Positions 1 through 6,505 of a stretch of DNA of 22,161 nucleotides are shown here, piece by piece. A program made the translations under genes and the position numbers. The notes under the pieces were generated by a model. That model did not search any database. It was not told the origin of the DNA and saw nothing but the letters and a program-made list of their open reading frames with translations. How positions within the stretch are numbered: position 1 is the stretch's first letter; each line of letters begins with the position of its first letter. The stretch lies in the IMG/VR virus record IMGVR_UViG_3300021335_000103, positions 1 through 22,161 of that record; one strand, written 5' to 3'. Source of the DNA: a virus.

Positions 1-339
1 TATAATTCCGCGCAAACAGCGTATTCCGCGTCAAAGCTGCCGCAGGTGCAGCAAGCCCTACAGTATTTTCGCGATCAGATGCGCGAAGAGGTCAAGTTCA
101 CTAAGACCAACGCACACACTATGTATATGGAGGCGTACTCCTCGTCCGCTACCGCGACAGAAATGAAAAACACTGTCGACTCACTAGTGAAGTTGCACGG
201 TTTAGGTCTGCCTGACCAAGCGACCCAGATCAATATCAACCTTAACGCGACCGCAAAGCAGCTTGAGCGGTTGTCTGATGAGGAGCTATTGGAGATAGCC
301 GGAAAGTCTAACGCCTATTTGGAGCCTGCCGCGTCTTGA
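1..339 (+). CDS. Probable small terminase subunit (C-terminal part, cut by window edge)
   Basis: The frame is open from base 1 to the stop at 337-339, so 112 residues of a longer protein are visible. A GTG at 46 could start translation, but nothing separates it from the upstream open frame, so I treat the gene as truncated at the 5' end. The visible part is helical and hydrophilic and ends with a stretch reading LERLSDEELLEIAG, a pattern I know from the C-termini of phage small terminase subunits. Such proteins recognise the packaging site and recruit the large subunit. The immediate downstream gene is the large terminase, whose start overlaps this stop, which supports the call. The DNA-binding N-terminus is outside the window, so another packaging-associated protein is possible. 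Confidence 0.55.
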   Translation, partial: YNSAQTAYSASKLPQVQQALQYFRDQMREEVKFTKTNAHTMYMEAYSSSATATEMKNTVDSLVKLHGLGLPDQATQININLNATAKQLERLSDEELLEIAGKSNAYLEPAAS

Positions 340-1994
340 ATGCAGAAATACCGAAACGTAAGTGCTTACGTTGTAAGAACTTACACCCCGAGACCTTGTA
401 CGCAGACGAGGTAAGCGGGCTGTGTGTCTACTGTAAAGCTGACGACGCGGAAGCGCTGCCACCTCCCACTGCTCCTGATGTAGAGATAGAAGAAGAGGAG
501 GAGGCGTCACTTGAAGATAAGGCGAAAGCGGAACTTGCTCTACGTTTCCTCACGCGAAAGCGACTATTACCATTTGTGGAAAGATTCAACCCTGACTACT
601 CAGCTGGCTGGGTCCATAAGGACATCTGTCGCCGGTTGGAGAAGTTCAGCCAAGACGTGGTGGACAAGAAGAGTCCAAGGCTCATGCTCTTTATGCCACC
701 GCGTCATGGAAAGTCGACCCTTGCGTCGGTTGCGTTCCCGGCTTGGCATCTGGGCCGAAACCCTAGCCACGAATTTATTAGTTGCTCGTATTCGGGTTCG
801 CTTGCTATGGGTTTCAGCCGAAAGGTCCGACAACTCCTCCGCGAGTCTACTTACAAAACTGCGTTCCAGACTCGACTCGATCCTGATAGCCAGTCTGCGG
901 AAGCTTGGCTTACTACAAACGGCGGCGGTTATGTTGCAGCTGGTGTCGGTGGTGGTATTACGGGTAAAGGAGCGCACATTCTTCTTATCGACGATCCCGT
1001 CAAGAACCGAGAGGATGCTGAAAGCCAGAACAACCGGGATAGTTCTTGGGATTGGTATACTAGTACTGCTTACACACGTCTTGCTCCGGGTGGCGGAGTA
1101 CTTGTTATTCTCACTCGTTGGCATGACGACGATCTAGCAGGCCGGTTGCTTAAGGCTTCTACCGATGGCGGTGATGAGTGGGAAGTCATCCGCTACCCTG
1201 CAATAGCAGAGGAAGACGAAGAGTTCCGAGAGCTAGGCGACGCGTTACACCCAGAGCGGTACGACGTTGAGTCGCTCCAACGCATCCAGCGAGCTGTCGG
1301 CCCCCGAGACTGGTCGGCACTGTACCAACAGAACCCAGTTGCGGATGACGGTGACTACTTCACCCGCGACATGATCCGCTACTACGACCCTGAAGAGGTC
1401 GACCTTGACTCCATGCGCTACTACGCCGCGTGGGACTTGGCGATCGGCAAACGTGACCGCAACGACTATTCAGTCGGCATGGTTATCGGGGTCAACGAGT
1501 ACGACCAATTATTCGTTATGGACGTGGTGCGAGGCCGCTTTGATGGCTTCGAGCTTGTAGAACAGATCTTGGATCTCTACGAGACGTGGCACCCATCCAT
1601 TATCGGCATCGAAAAGGGCCACATCGAAATGGCTCTTGGTCCGTTCCTAGAGAAACGTGTTCGAGAGCGCGGACTTTACGAAGCCTATTTCAAAGACCTC
1701 AAGACGGGGCGGCGGGATAAGGAAGCCCGTGCTAGAGCGATCCAAGGCCGTATGCAGCAGGGGATGGTGTTCCTCCCCCGCGATGAACTATTTACAGGCC
1801 CGTTAGTCGCAGAACTTCTACGTTTCCCGAACGGGGTGCATGACGACCAAGTCGATGCTCTCGCATGGTTGGGTCTAATGATGACGGAGTTTGCTGCTTA
1901 CCAAGCACCCCCCGTGGTCCGTGAACCGTCATGGCGAGATCGTCTTAACCACCTCATGAAACCCGAGCGCAATAAATCTGCGATGAGTGCATAA
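336..1994 (+). CDS. terL: Terminase large subunit (packaging ATPase and nuclease)
   Basis: 552 residues. It powers DNA translocation into the prohead and cuts the concatemer. The ATPase domain shows Walker A (FMPPRHGKST, 119-128), Walker B (HILLIDD, 214-220) and a coupling-like LTRWHDD (259-265). The RNase H-like nuclease domain shows D367 in WDLA, E426 in GIEKG and the HDDQVDA box at 502-508, so all expected acidic residues are present. The chosen start is TTG at 336, with GGAG at 321-324 and a four-base overlap with the previous stop; no ATG lies between it and the ATPase core. The first 35 residues hold CxxC pairs (C10/C13 and C30/C33) that could bind zinc, followed by an acidic linker with IEEEEE at 51-56. 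This extension is not part of the usual core. Assignment as TerL is secure; the role of the zinc-like extension is inference. Confidence 0.97.
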   Translation: MNAEIPKRKCLRCKNLHPETLYADEVSGLCVYCKADDAEALPPPTAPDVEIEEEEEASLEDKAKAELALRFLTRKRLLPFVERFNPDYSAGWVHKDICRRLEKFSQDVVDKKSPRLMLFMPPRHGKSTLASVAFPAWHLGRNPSHEFISCSYSGSLAMGFSRKVRQLLRESTYKTAFQTRLDPDSQSAEAWLTTNGGGYVAAGVGGGITGKGAHILLIDDPVKNREDAESQNNRDSSWDWYTSTAYTRLAPGGGVLVILTRWHDDDLAGRLLKASTDGGDEWEVIRYPAIAEEDEEFRELGDALHPERYDVESLQRIQRAVGPRDWSALYQQNPVADDGDYFTRDMIRYYDPEEVDLDSMRYYAAWDLAIGKRDRNDYSVGMVIGVNEYDQLFVMDVVRGRFDGFELVEQILDLYETWHPSIIGIEKGHIEMALGPFLEKRVRERGLYEAYFKDLKTGRRDKEARARAIQGRMQQGMVFLPRDELFTGPLVAELLRFPNGVHDDQVDALAWLGLMMTEFAAYQAPPVVREPSWRDRLNHLMKPERNKSAMSA

Positions 1995-1996
1995 CT

Positions 1997-4150
1997 ATGG
2001 CCAACCCAAAGAAACGACTTTCCCCCGGTGAAGAGGCAGAAATCGCTTCAGGCCAGTGGGACCGCTATGTGCGTGCACGTGACAACGGGCACCTAGACTA
2101 TATCGAAAACGCAAAACGCTGCGATGCTTTTTATCGTGGCGATCAGTGGGATCCCGATGACATTGCTCAGCTAGAGGCCGAGGGCCGTCCTGCACTGACC
2201 ATCAACACTGTCTTACCAACAGTGAACACGGTCCTTGGAGAACAGTCCACGCGCCGTGCAGATGTGCAGTTCAAACCACGTCGCAACGGCGACACAGAGG
2301 TAGCACACAGCCTGACAAAGCTGTACTTGCAGATCGCAGACAACAACAAGCTCGATTGGATCGAGCAGCAAGTATTTAGTGACGGCCTCATCCTAGATGG
2401 GCGCGGATACTTTGACGTTCGCATGGACTTTTCCGACCACGTGGAAGGTGAAGTACGAATCACGGCTCGTGATCCACTAGACATCCTCATTGATCCAGAC
2501 GCCAAGGACCAGAATCCCGAATCGTGGAACGAGGTCTTTGAGACCAAATGGATGACCCTAGATGAGATTGAAGAGTTGTACGGTAAGAAGAAAGCCGAGC
2601 AGCTGCAGTTTATTGCGGAAAACGGCGCAGGTATGGGCCGGGACTCCATCGAGTATGAAGAGAACCGCTTCGGCGATCTGTCTTCTGCTGACGATTATCT
2701 GGGTGCAGGACCACCCGGAGATGATGAGTACCGCAATATTAGGGCTTTGCGGGTCATCGAGCGTCAACACCGCCGTATGCACCGGGTAGATTGTTTCGTG
2801 GACCCTGACACAGGAGACCAGAGAGATGTACCAGAAGCATGGAACGACAGAAAAGCTAAGAAGTTCGCCAAGGAGTATGGCCTCAACATTATTTCAAAGG
2901 TTAAGCGCAAGGTTCGTTGGACTGTTACGTGCGATCACGTCGTTCTTCACGACGATTGGTCTCCTTACAATGGGTTCACTATTGTTCCTTATTTCGCTTA
3001 CTTCCGTCGCGGTCGCCCTTTTGGCATGGTCCGCAATCTCCTTAGTCCACAAGAGCAGCTCAACAAGATAGCGAGCCAAGAACTCCACATTGTTAACACC
3101 ACTGCGAACAGCGGGTGGGTCGTGGAGAGTGGATCACTAGTCGGGATGCAAGCTGATGATTTGGAGGAGCACGGTGCAGAGACAGGCCTCGTGCTTGAGT
3201 ACAACCGTGGTTCACAACCCCCGCAGAAGATTCAGCCTAACCAGATCCCCACCGGCCTAGATCGCATCAGTCAGAAAGCAGCGGCTAATATCAAAGCGAT
3301 CTCAGGCATCAACGACTCGATGCTCGGGTCTGATAGCGCAGAAGTATCAGGCGTAGCCATTCAGGCTAAGCAGAACCGTGGCGTCATCATGATTCAGGTG
3401 CCGCTCGATAACCTGCGTAAGACACGACAATACCTAGCAGAACGTATATTAGATCTCATACAGACGTTCTACACAGAGCAGCGCATCATCATGATCACCA
3501 ACGACAGTGATCCGATGCAGCCTCGTGAGCAGATGGTCATCAACGAGATGACCCCTGAAGGACGGATCGTGAACGACCTAACACTAGGCGAGTACGATGT
3601 AATCATAGCCACAGCTCCGGCCCGTGATTCGTTCGACGAGGTTCAGTTTGCAGAAGCGTTGCAGCTGCGTCAGGTCGGTGTATCGATACCAGACGACGCC
3701 ATTGTCGAGTACTCGCACCTTGCTAAGAAGGGCGAACTGGCTAAGCGCATCCGCATGATGACCGGTGTCGAGAAGACGCCAGAGCAGCAAGAGATTGCTG
3801 CAGCGCAGCAGCAGATGGCTATGCAAACGCTACAGCTTGAGATTGCCAAGCTCGAAGCTGAAGTACGCAAGCTTCAGTCGGAAGCGGCGGTCAACATCGC
3901 CAAGGTACAAGACACAGCCGAGGTTCAGCCTCAGATGCGTATGGCAGAACTGCAGTCGCAGCTTGAGATGAAGAACCGCGAGCTTGATCTACGCCGTGAG
4001 TTGTCCGACCTCACCAACCAGACGCGCAGATCACAGCAGGAGACTGCTGCTGCAACCCGAATTGCTGCTACAGCAATGCAAACCGCTGCAAAGCAGCAAC
4101 AGCCGCAACAGGTAAACATACCGAATATGCGGACCCCTGAGAATCAATAG
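1997..4150 (+). CDS. Portal protein, P22 gp1-like
   Basis: 717 residues, close to the 725 of P22 gp1. It should form the dodecameric ring at the capsid vertex through which DNA is packaged and ejected. The N-terminal region carries a stretch ending FYRGDQWD and the sequence GRPALTINTVLPTVNTVLGEQ split around residues 60-80, typical of the P22-type portal family in podoviruses. From about residue 588 the protein becomes Gln- and Ala-rich with long heptad-like helices, fitting the extended C-terminal helical barrel of P22-type portals, and it ends in a QQQ-rich tail. It starts two bases after the terL stop (ATG at 1997) with only a weak ribosome site, suggesting translational coupling. The next gene is scaffold-like, the usual portal-scaffold-capsid order. 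The family call is from remembered sequence patterns rather than a search. Confidence 0.92.
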   Translation: MANPKKRLSPGEEAEIASGQWDRYVRARDNGHLDYIENAKRCDAFYRGDQWDPDDIAQLEAEGRPALTINTVLPTVNTVLGEQSTRRADVQFKPRRNGDTEVAHSLTKLYLQIADNNKLDWIEQQVFSDGLILDGRGYFDVRMDFSDHVEGEVRITARDPLDILIDPDAKDQNPESWNEVFETKWMTLDEIEELYGKKKAEQLQFIAENGAGMGRDSIEYEENRFGDLSSADDYLGAGPPGDDEYRNIRALRVIERQHRRMHRVDCFVDPDTGDQRDVPEAWNDRKAKKFAKEYGLNIISKVKRKVRWTVTCDHVVLHDDWSPYNGFTIVPYFAYFRRGRPFGMVRNLLSPQEQLNKIASQELHIVNTTANSGWVVESGSLVGMQADDLEEHGAETGLVLEYNRGSQPPQKIQPNQIPTGLDRISQKAAANIKAISGINDSMLGSDSAEVSGVAIQAKQNRGVIMIQVPLDNLRKTRQYLAERILDLIQTFYTEQRIIMITNDSDPMQPREQMVINEMTPEGRIVNDLTLGEYDVIIATAPARDSFDEVQFAEALQLRQVGVSIPDDAIVEYSHLAKKGELAKRIRMMTGVEKTPEQQEIAAAQQQMAMQTLQLEIAKLEAEVRKLQSEAAVNIAKVQDTAEVQPQMRMAELQSQLEMKNRELDLRRELSDLTNQTRRSQQETAAATRIAATAMQTAAKQQQPQQVNIPNMRTPENQ

Positions 4151-4161
4151 GAGATTGAGAG

Positions 4162-5175
4162 ATGTCTAACGAAGAGCAGAAAGACGAGTTGGTGTATGAC
4201 CGCATGCCCGGATCGGATGCACCAGAAGATTCAGCTGCAGAGCAGCTTGATTTGAATTTTGGACTGGGCGAAGAGCCTACGGAGGAGCCAGAAGATGAAG
4301 AAGTTGTTGCGGAAGCTGAAGAAGCTCCAGTTGAAGCTGTTGAGGAAGCTGAAGAACCTGTGGCAGAAGACGATTCGCCTACTCTCGGAGATCAAACGCC
4401 GGTAACTGAGGCCGCCGAAGAGCCTGAAACACCTGTTGCGGAGGAACCGCGCAAGCACATGGTGCCTAAATCACGCCTTGACGAGGTGTTGGCTAAGCAG
4501 AAAGCGCTGGAAAAACAGCTCGATGAGCTGCGAGCGCAGAAGCAGGAGCCGGGTGAAGCGCCAGAAGCCTACGATTTTGACGCGAAAGAGGTTGAATACC
4601 AGAATTTGGTACTCGACGGCGAGGCTCAGAAGGCCGCAGCTCTCCGAAAAGAAATCCGATCGGCAGAGAGGGCGCAGCTAGAGTACGAATTTAGCTCAAA
4701 AATCGGCGAATCCGTGTCTCAAAGCCAGCAAGCCACTGCTTTACAGCAGGCTGCATCGGAATTAGAGGATAATTTTCCTGTTTTTAACAGAAATTCCGAT
4801 CAATACAACGAAGGTTACACCCAAGAAGTCATCGATTTGCGTGATGCCTTCATCATGAAAGGCGAAAACCCCGTTGCAGCGCTAACAAAGGCCGCAAAAT
4901 TCGTCCTTCGCGAGTATGACTTGGTTGATATGGGCGAAGTAGCCGCAGCACCGTCGCTTTCTGCTGAGGCAGCACCCCGCGTAGACGAAGTTGCTAAGAA
5001 ACGGGCTGAAGTTACCCGAAAACTGAAAGCTGCAGAGGCTCAACCGCCCGAAATGCCGGGTGAGTCGTCTACTGCGCGTGGAGAGAAAGCCTTAGACATC
5101 GCTTCCATGACGGAAGACGAGTTCAATGCACTGCCGGAAGCAACGCTGAGACGATTACGCGGAGATATTCTGTAA
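4162..5175 (+). CDS. Scaffold-like acidic head assembly protein
   Basis: 337 residues. Residues 1-105 are extremely Glu-rich and apparently disordered. Residues about 108-140 form a likely coiled coil (KSRLDEVLAKQKALEKQLDE), and later parts are helical and Gln/Ala-rich. The C-terminus ends with a short charged helical segment (TEDEFNALPEATLRRL). This composition, the length and the place between portal and major capsid gene match phage scaffolding proteins, which guide capsid assembly through a C-terminal helix and are then removed. There is no visible protease fused to it. A good ribosome site (AGGAG at 4149-4153, eight-base spacer) supports the ATG at 4162. I recognise the role from context and composition, not from a defined family signature, so an internal virion protein remains possible. 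Confidence 0.75.
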   Translation: MSNEEQKDELVYDRMPGSDAPEDSAAEQLDLNFGLGEEPTEEPEDEEVVAEAEEAPVEAVEEAEEPVAEDDSPTLGDQTPVTEAAEEPETPVAEEPRKHMVPKSRLDEVLAKQKALEKQLDELRAQKQEPGEAPEAYDFDAKEVEYQNLVLDGEAQKAAALRKEIRSAERAQLEYEFSSKIGESVSQSQQATALQQAASELEDNFPVFNRNSDQYNEGYTQEVIDLRDAFIMKGENPVAALTKAAKFVLREYDLVDMGEVAAAPSLSAEAAPRVDEVAKKRAEVTRKLKAAEAQPPEMPGESSTARGEKALDIASMTEDEFNALPEATLRRLRGDIL

Positions 5176-5441
5176 TGCCAGCAAAAAAAGACCCGAAGTT
5201 AGCGCGTGCAGGCGTTAGCGGCTACAACAAACCGAAACGAACGCCTAGTCACCCGACTAAGAAGTTCGTTGTTGTCGCAAAGCAGGGCAACAAGACAAAA
5301 ACCATTCGTTTTGGCGACGCCAAGATGACCATCAAGAAAAGTCAGCCCGGACGACGAAAGTCTTTCAGGGCACGACATCGATGTGACACAAGCCCACCTA
5401 GCAAACTAACTGCACGGTACTGGTCGTGTAAAAAATGGTAA
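5175..5441 (+). CDS. Small basic conserved phage protein (KRTPSHPTK family)
   Basis: 88 residues, starting with ATG overlapping the scaffold stop by one base (TAATG). It is strongly basic. Residues 19-36 read KPKRTPSHPTKKFVVVAK, followed by TIRFG (43-47) and RRKSFRARHRC (60-70), ending in YWSCKKW. I recall this arrangement in small uncharacterised proteins of aquatic phages and some large DNA viruses; the function is unknown to me. H69, C70 and C85 could form part of a metal site. It is the first of six tiny genes lying between scaffold and capsid genes, so a structural or DNA-binding role in the virion is plausible but inferred. Confidence 0.8.
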   Translation: MPAKKDPKLARAGVSGYNKPKRTPSHPTKKFVVVAKQGNKTKTIRFGDAKMTIKKSQPGRRKSFRARHRCDTSPPSKLTARYWSCKKW

Positions 5442-5451
5442 GGAGATAGTT

Positions 5452-5562
5452 ATGTTTAAGCCCTGTGCAACCTGTACAACCAAAGCCGCATGTAAGAAGG
5501 CCGGTAAGTGTAAAAAACGGTCTAAAGCCAAAGCCCCAGCACGCAAAGCTCGGGGTTACTAG
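5452..5562 (+). CDS. 36-residue Cys- and Lys-rich mini-protein
   Basis: ATG at 5452 follows a strong ribosome site (AGGAG at 5441-5445, six-base spacer) and the frame closes at TAG 5560-5562. The product begins MFKPCATCTTKAACKKAGKC: cysteines at 5, 8, 14 and 20, then a tail of Lys, Arg and Ala. It has 13 Lys/Arg and no Asp or Glu in 36 residues. Four closely spaced cysteines suggest a minimal zinc knuckle with a basic nucleic-acid-binding tail; this is inference. The ribosome site and the one-base gap to the next start argue that it is a real gene despite its size. I do not recognise a named family. Confidence 0.65.
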   Translation: MFKPCATCTTKAACKKAGKCKKRSKAKAPARKARGY

Positions 5563-5563
5563 C

Positions 5564-5653
5564 ATGCATAACGGGAAACCTTGCAGCTGCAGCAAAAGCA
5601 GCAAAAAGAAACCGAAGAAAAAGTCCACAACTCAACGAAAGAAGAGGTACTAA
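5564..5653 (+). CDS. 29-residue Lys-rich mini-protein with CxC
   Basis: ATG at 5564 lies one base after the stop of the preceding mini-gene and the frame ends at TAA 5651-5653. The same frame is open further upstream from a GTG at 5465, but that start would overlap almost the whole preceding gene, so the ATG is preferred. The product has C7 and C9 (CSC) and then an almost pure Lys/Ser/Arg tail: 12 Lys/Arg and no acidic residue in 29. A weak GGGG at 5552-5555 may serve as ribosome site; coupling to the upstream stop is likely. Nucleic-acid binding is a guess from charge. Confidence 0.5.
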   Translation: MHNGKPCSCSKSSKKKPKKKSTTQRKKRY

Positions 5654-5654
5654 C

Positions 5655-5855
5655 ATGATCCCAGCACAAGTAAAGCAAGCATTTAAGTCACGGACCGTGC
5701 AGTACGGCGTTGCGATCGCTGTTCTCTCTGTATTGCAGGGGTTTATCGGGTTTTTGCCCGCTAATCCAGCGGTTCAGGCGATGATTGGGTGCGCAATGGC
5801 CAGCGGTATCGTGGTTTTGCGTTTTATGACCACTCAACCAGTAAGTAGTAAGTGA
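5655..5855 (+). CDS. Small two-helix membrane protein, possibly holin-like
   Basis: 66 residues. Hydrophobic helices at about 15-33 and 38-57 are joined by a short PANP turn, with basic residues near the N-terminus and the ending VVLRFMTTQPVSSK. This shape and the LRF-TTQP ending occur in small uncharacterised phage membrane proteins. It starts one base after the previous stop (GAGG at 5644-5647, seven-base spacer) and its own stop overlaps the next ATG (TGATG). It could be a small holin or a membrane component of the virion or lysis system, but a clearer holin sits next to the endolysin at 18736. It is the only non-basic product in this cassette. Confidence 0.7.
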   Translation: MIPAQVKQAFKSRTVQYGVAIAVLSVLQGFIGFLPANPAVQAMIGCAMASGIVVLRFMTTQPVSSK

Positions 5856-6013
5856 TGCCTGCAAAAAAGAAGAAAGCGAACGACGCATGTGCGCGGAAGG
5901 TCAAGTCCCGTTATAAGGTCTGGCCATCTGCGTACGCGTCAGGTGCAGTTGCCAAGTGTCGCAAGGTAGGCGCTAAGAACTGGGGTAACAAAAGTGGCCG
6001 TAAGAAAAAGTAA
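5855..6013 (+). CDS. 52-residue basic protein (KSRYKVWPSAYASGA family)
   Basis: ATG at 5855 overlaps the preceding stop (TGATG); stop TAA at 6011-6013. The product contains CARKVKSRYKVWPSAYASGA (residues 12-31) followed by CRKVGAKNWGNK. I recall this motif as very conserved in tiny proteins of aquatic phages and some large DNA viruses, with no established function known to me. It has 18 Lys/Arg in 52 residues and two conserved-looking cysteines, C12 and C35. The strong motif match makes this a confident gene although it is very short. Its end overlaps the next gene by 20 bases. Confidence 0.8.
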   Translation: MPAKKKKANDACARKVKSRYKVWPSAYASGAVAKCRKVGAKNWGNKSGRKKK

Positions 6014-6251
6014 GAAGGGCGCTGCTCTTAGAAAGTGGTTTAAAGAGGACTGGGTAGACGTAAAGACCGGTAAAGCCTGTGGCCGTAAGTCTGCTAAGGG
6101 GAAAAGTAAGCGCCCGTACCCGTCCTGTAGACCAAAAGCCGTTGCAGCGAAGATGACCAAGGCAGAAAAAGCTTCCTCTGCGAGACGTAAGACCGGCCCT
6201 GCCAAGATCAAACATGCTGTTACTGCATCAGGTAGGCGCAGGAAGAAGTAG
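5994..6251 (+). CDS. 85-residue basic protein (LRKWFKEDWVDVKTGKACG family)
   Basis: GTG start at 5994, overlapping the previous gene by 20 bases; stop TAG 6249-6251. Residues 12-30 read LRKWFKEDWVDVKTGKACG and residues 41-47 read PYPSCRP, followed by a Lys/Arg/Ala tail. I know this combination from a widespread family of uncharacterised small proteins in phages and large DNA viruses; I am not certain of its Pfam number. There are 30 Lys/Arg and only four acidic residues. C29 and C45 form a plausible metal-binding or disulfide pair. It closes the mini-gene cassette just upstream of the capsid leader. Role unknown. Confidence 0.82.
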   Translation: MAVRKSKKGAALRKWFKEDWVDVKTGKACGRKSAKGKSKRPYPSCRPKAVAAKMTKAEKASSARRKTGPAKIKHAVTASGRRRKK

Positions 6252-6263
6252 TGCTTGCGTCTT

Positions 6264-6285
6264 AATATTAGTGACGCTAATATAC
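6264..6285 (+). promoter_or_regulatory. Promoter-like dyad TATTAG-N5-CTAATATAC, copy 1
   Basis: The arms ATATTAG (6265-6271) and CTAATAT (6277-6283) form a 7-base dyad with a five-base centre TGACG, followed by AC. The same layout recurs at 19470-19489, in the only other long gap. It lies 220 bases before the capsid start. A sigma70 reading is possible here (TTGCGT at 6255-6260, 17 bases, TAATAT at 6278-6283) but the second copy lacks a -35 box. The centre and right side (TGACGCTAATATACGAAG) also loosely resemble the SP6 RNA polymerase promoter core GTGACACTATAGAAG. A phage-specific late promoter or operator is inferred. Confidence 0.55.
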
Positions 6286-6505
6286 GAAGTACATTCGTCC
6301 GTCAGCACGATAGCTGATCGCCCCGTAGGCGTTAAAAACGAATCTCGCCTGCAGAGGCGTAAAACAAGCCGAGGTCGCCCCTCGTTAATAAAGCGCTAGT
6401 TCGTCGCCTCACGATACGAGGAAACGGATTAGCCGCTCCTTTAAGTCGGCTAATAGTTGCAGCTCTGCTGCATGTTGTTATTTGTCTATTTAATGGAGGC
6501 CCATC
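6286..6505 (+). other. Hairpin-rich non-coding leader of the capsid gene
   Basis: 220 bases without a convincing gene. Successive short inverted repeats can be read: TCAGC/GCTGA (6302-6317), CGCC/GGCG (6319-6331), CGCCT/AGGCG (6346-6359), CGAGG/CCTCG (6370-6384), CCTC/GAGG (6407-6421), ATTAGCCG/CGGCTAAT (6428-6454, eight bases, 11-base loop) and TGCAG/CTGCA (6458-6472). The last is followed by a T-rich run and then the capsid ribosome site GGAGG at 6495-6499. The region may be a structured 5' untranslated leader, a small phage RNA, or a terminator for the upstream cassette. I see no tRNA cloverleaf. Confidence 0.5.

Noticed and set aside
600-1124. Long minus-strand open frame opposite terL
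   Set aside because: It lies wholly opposite the conserved ATPase domain, has no recognisable product and no gap or promoter; it is a reading-frame shadow.
3443-3452. Minus-strand match to CTAATATACG, the core of the dyad motif
   Set aside because: It lies inside the portal gene and lacks the TATTAG arm at the required spacing, so it is probably chance.
6214-6399. Open frame of 61 codons running from the last mini-gene into the leader
   Set aside because: It starts inside a well-supported gene, has no ribosome site, and its downstream part overlaps the hairpins.
6286-6505. Possible tRNA or CRISPR array in the capsid leader
   Set aside because: The stems do not assemble into a cloverleaf, and there is no repeated unit with regular spacers.
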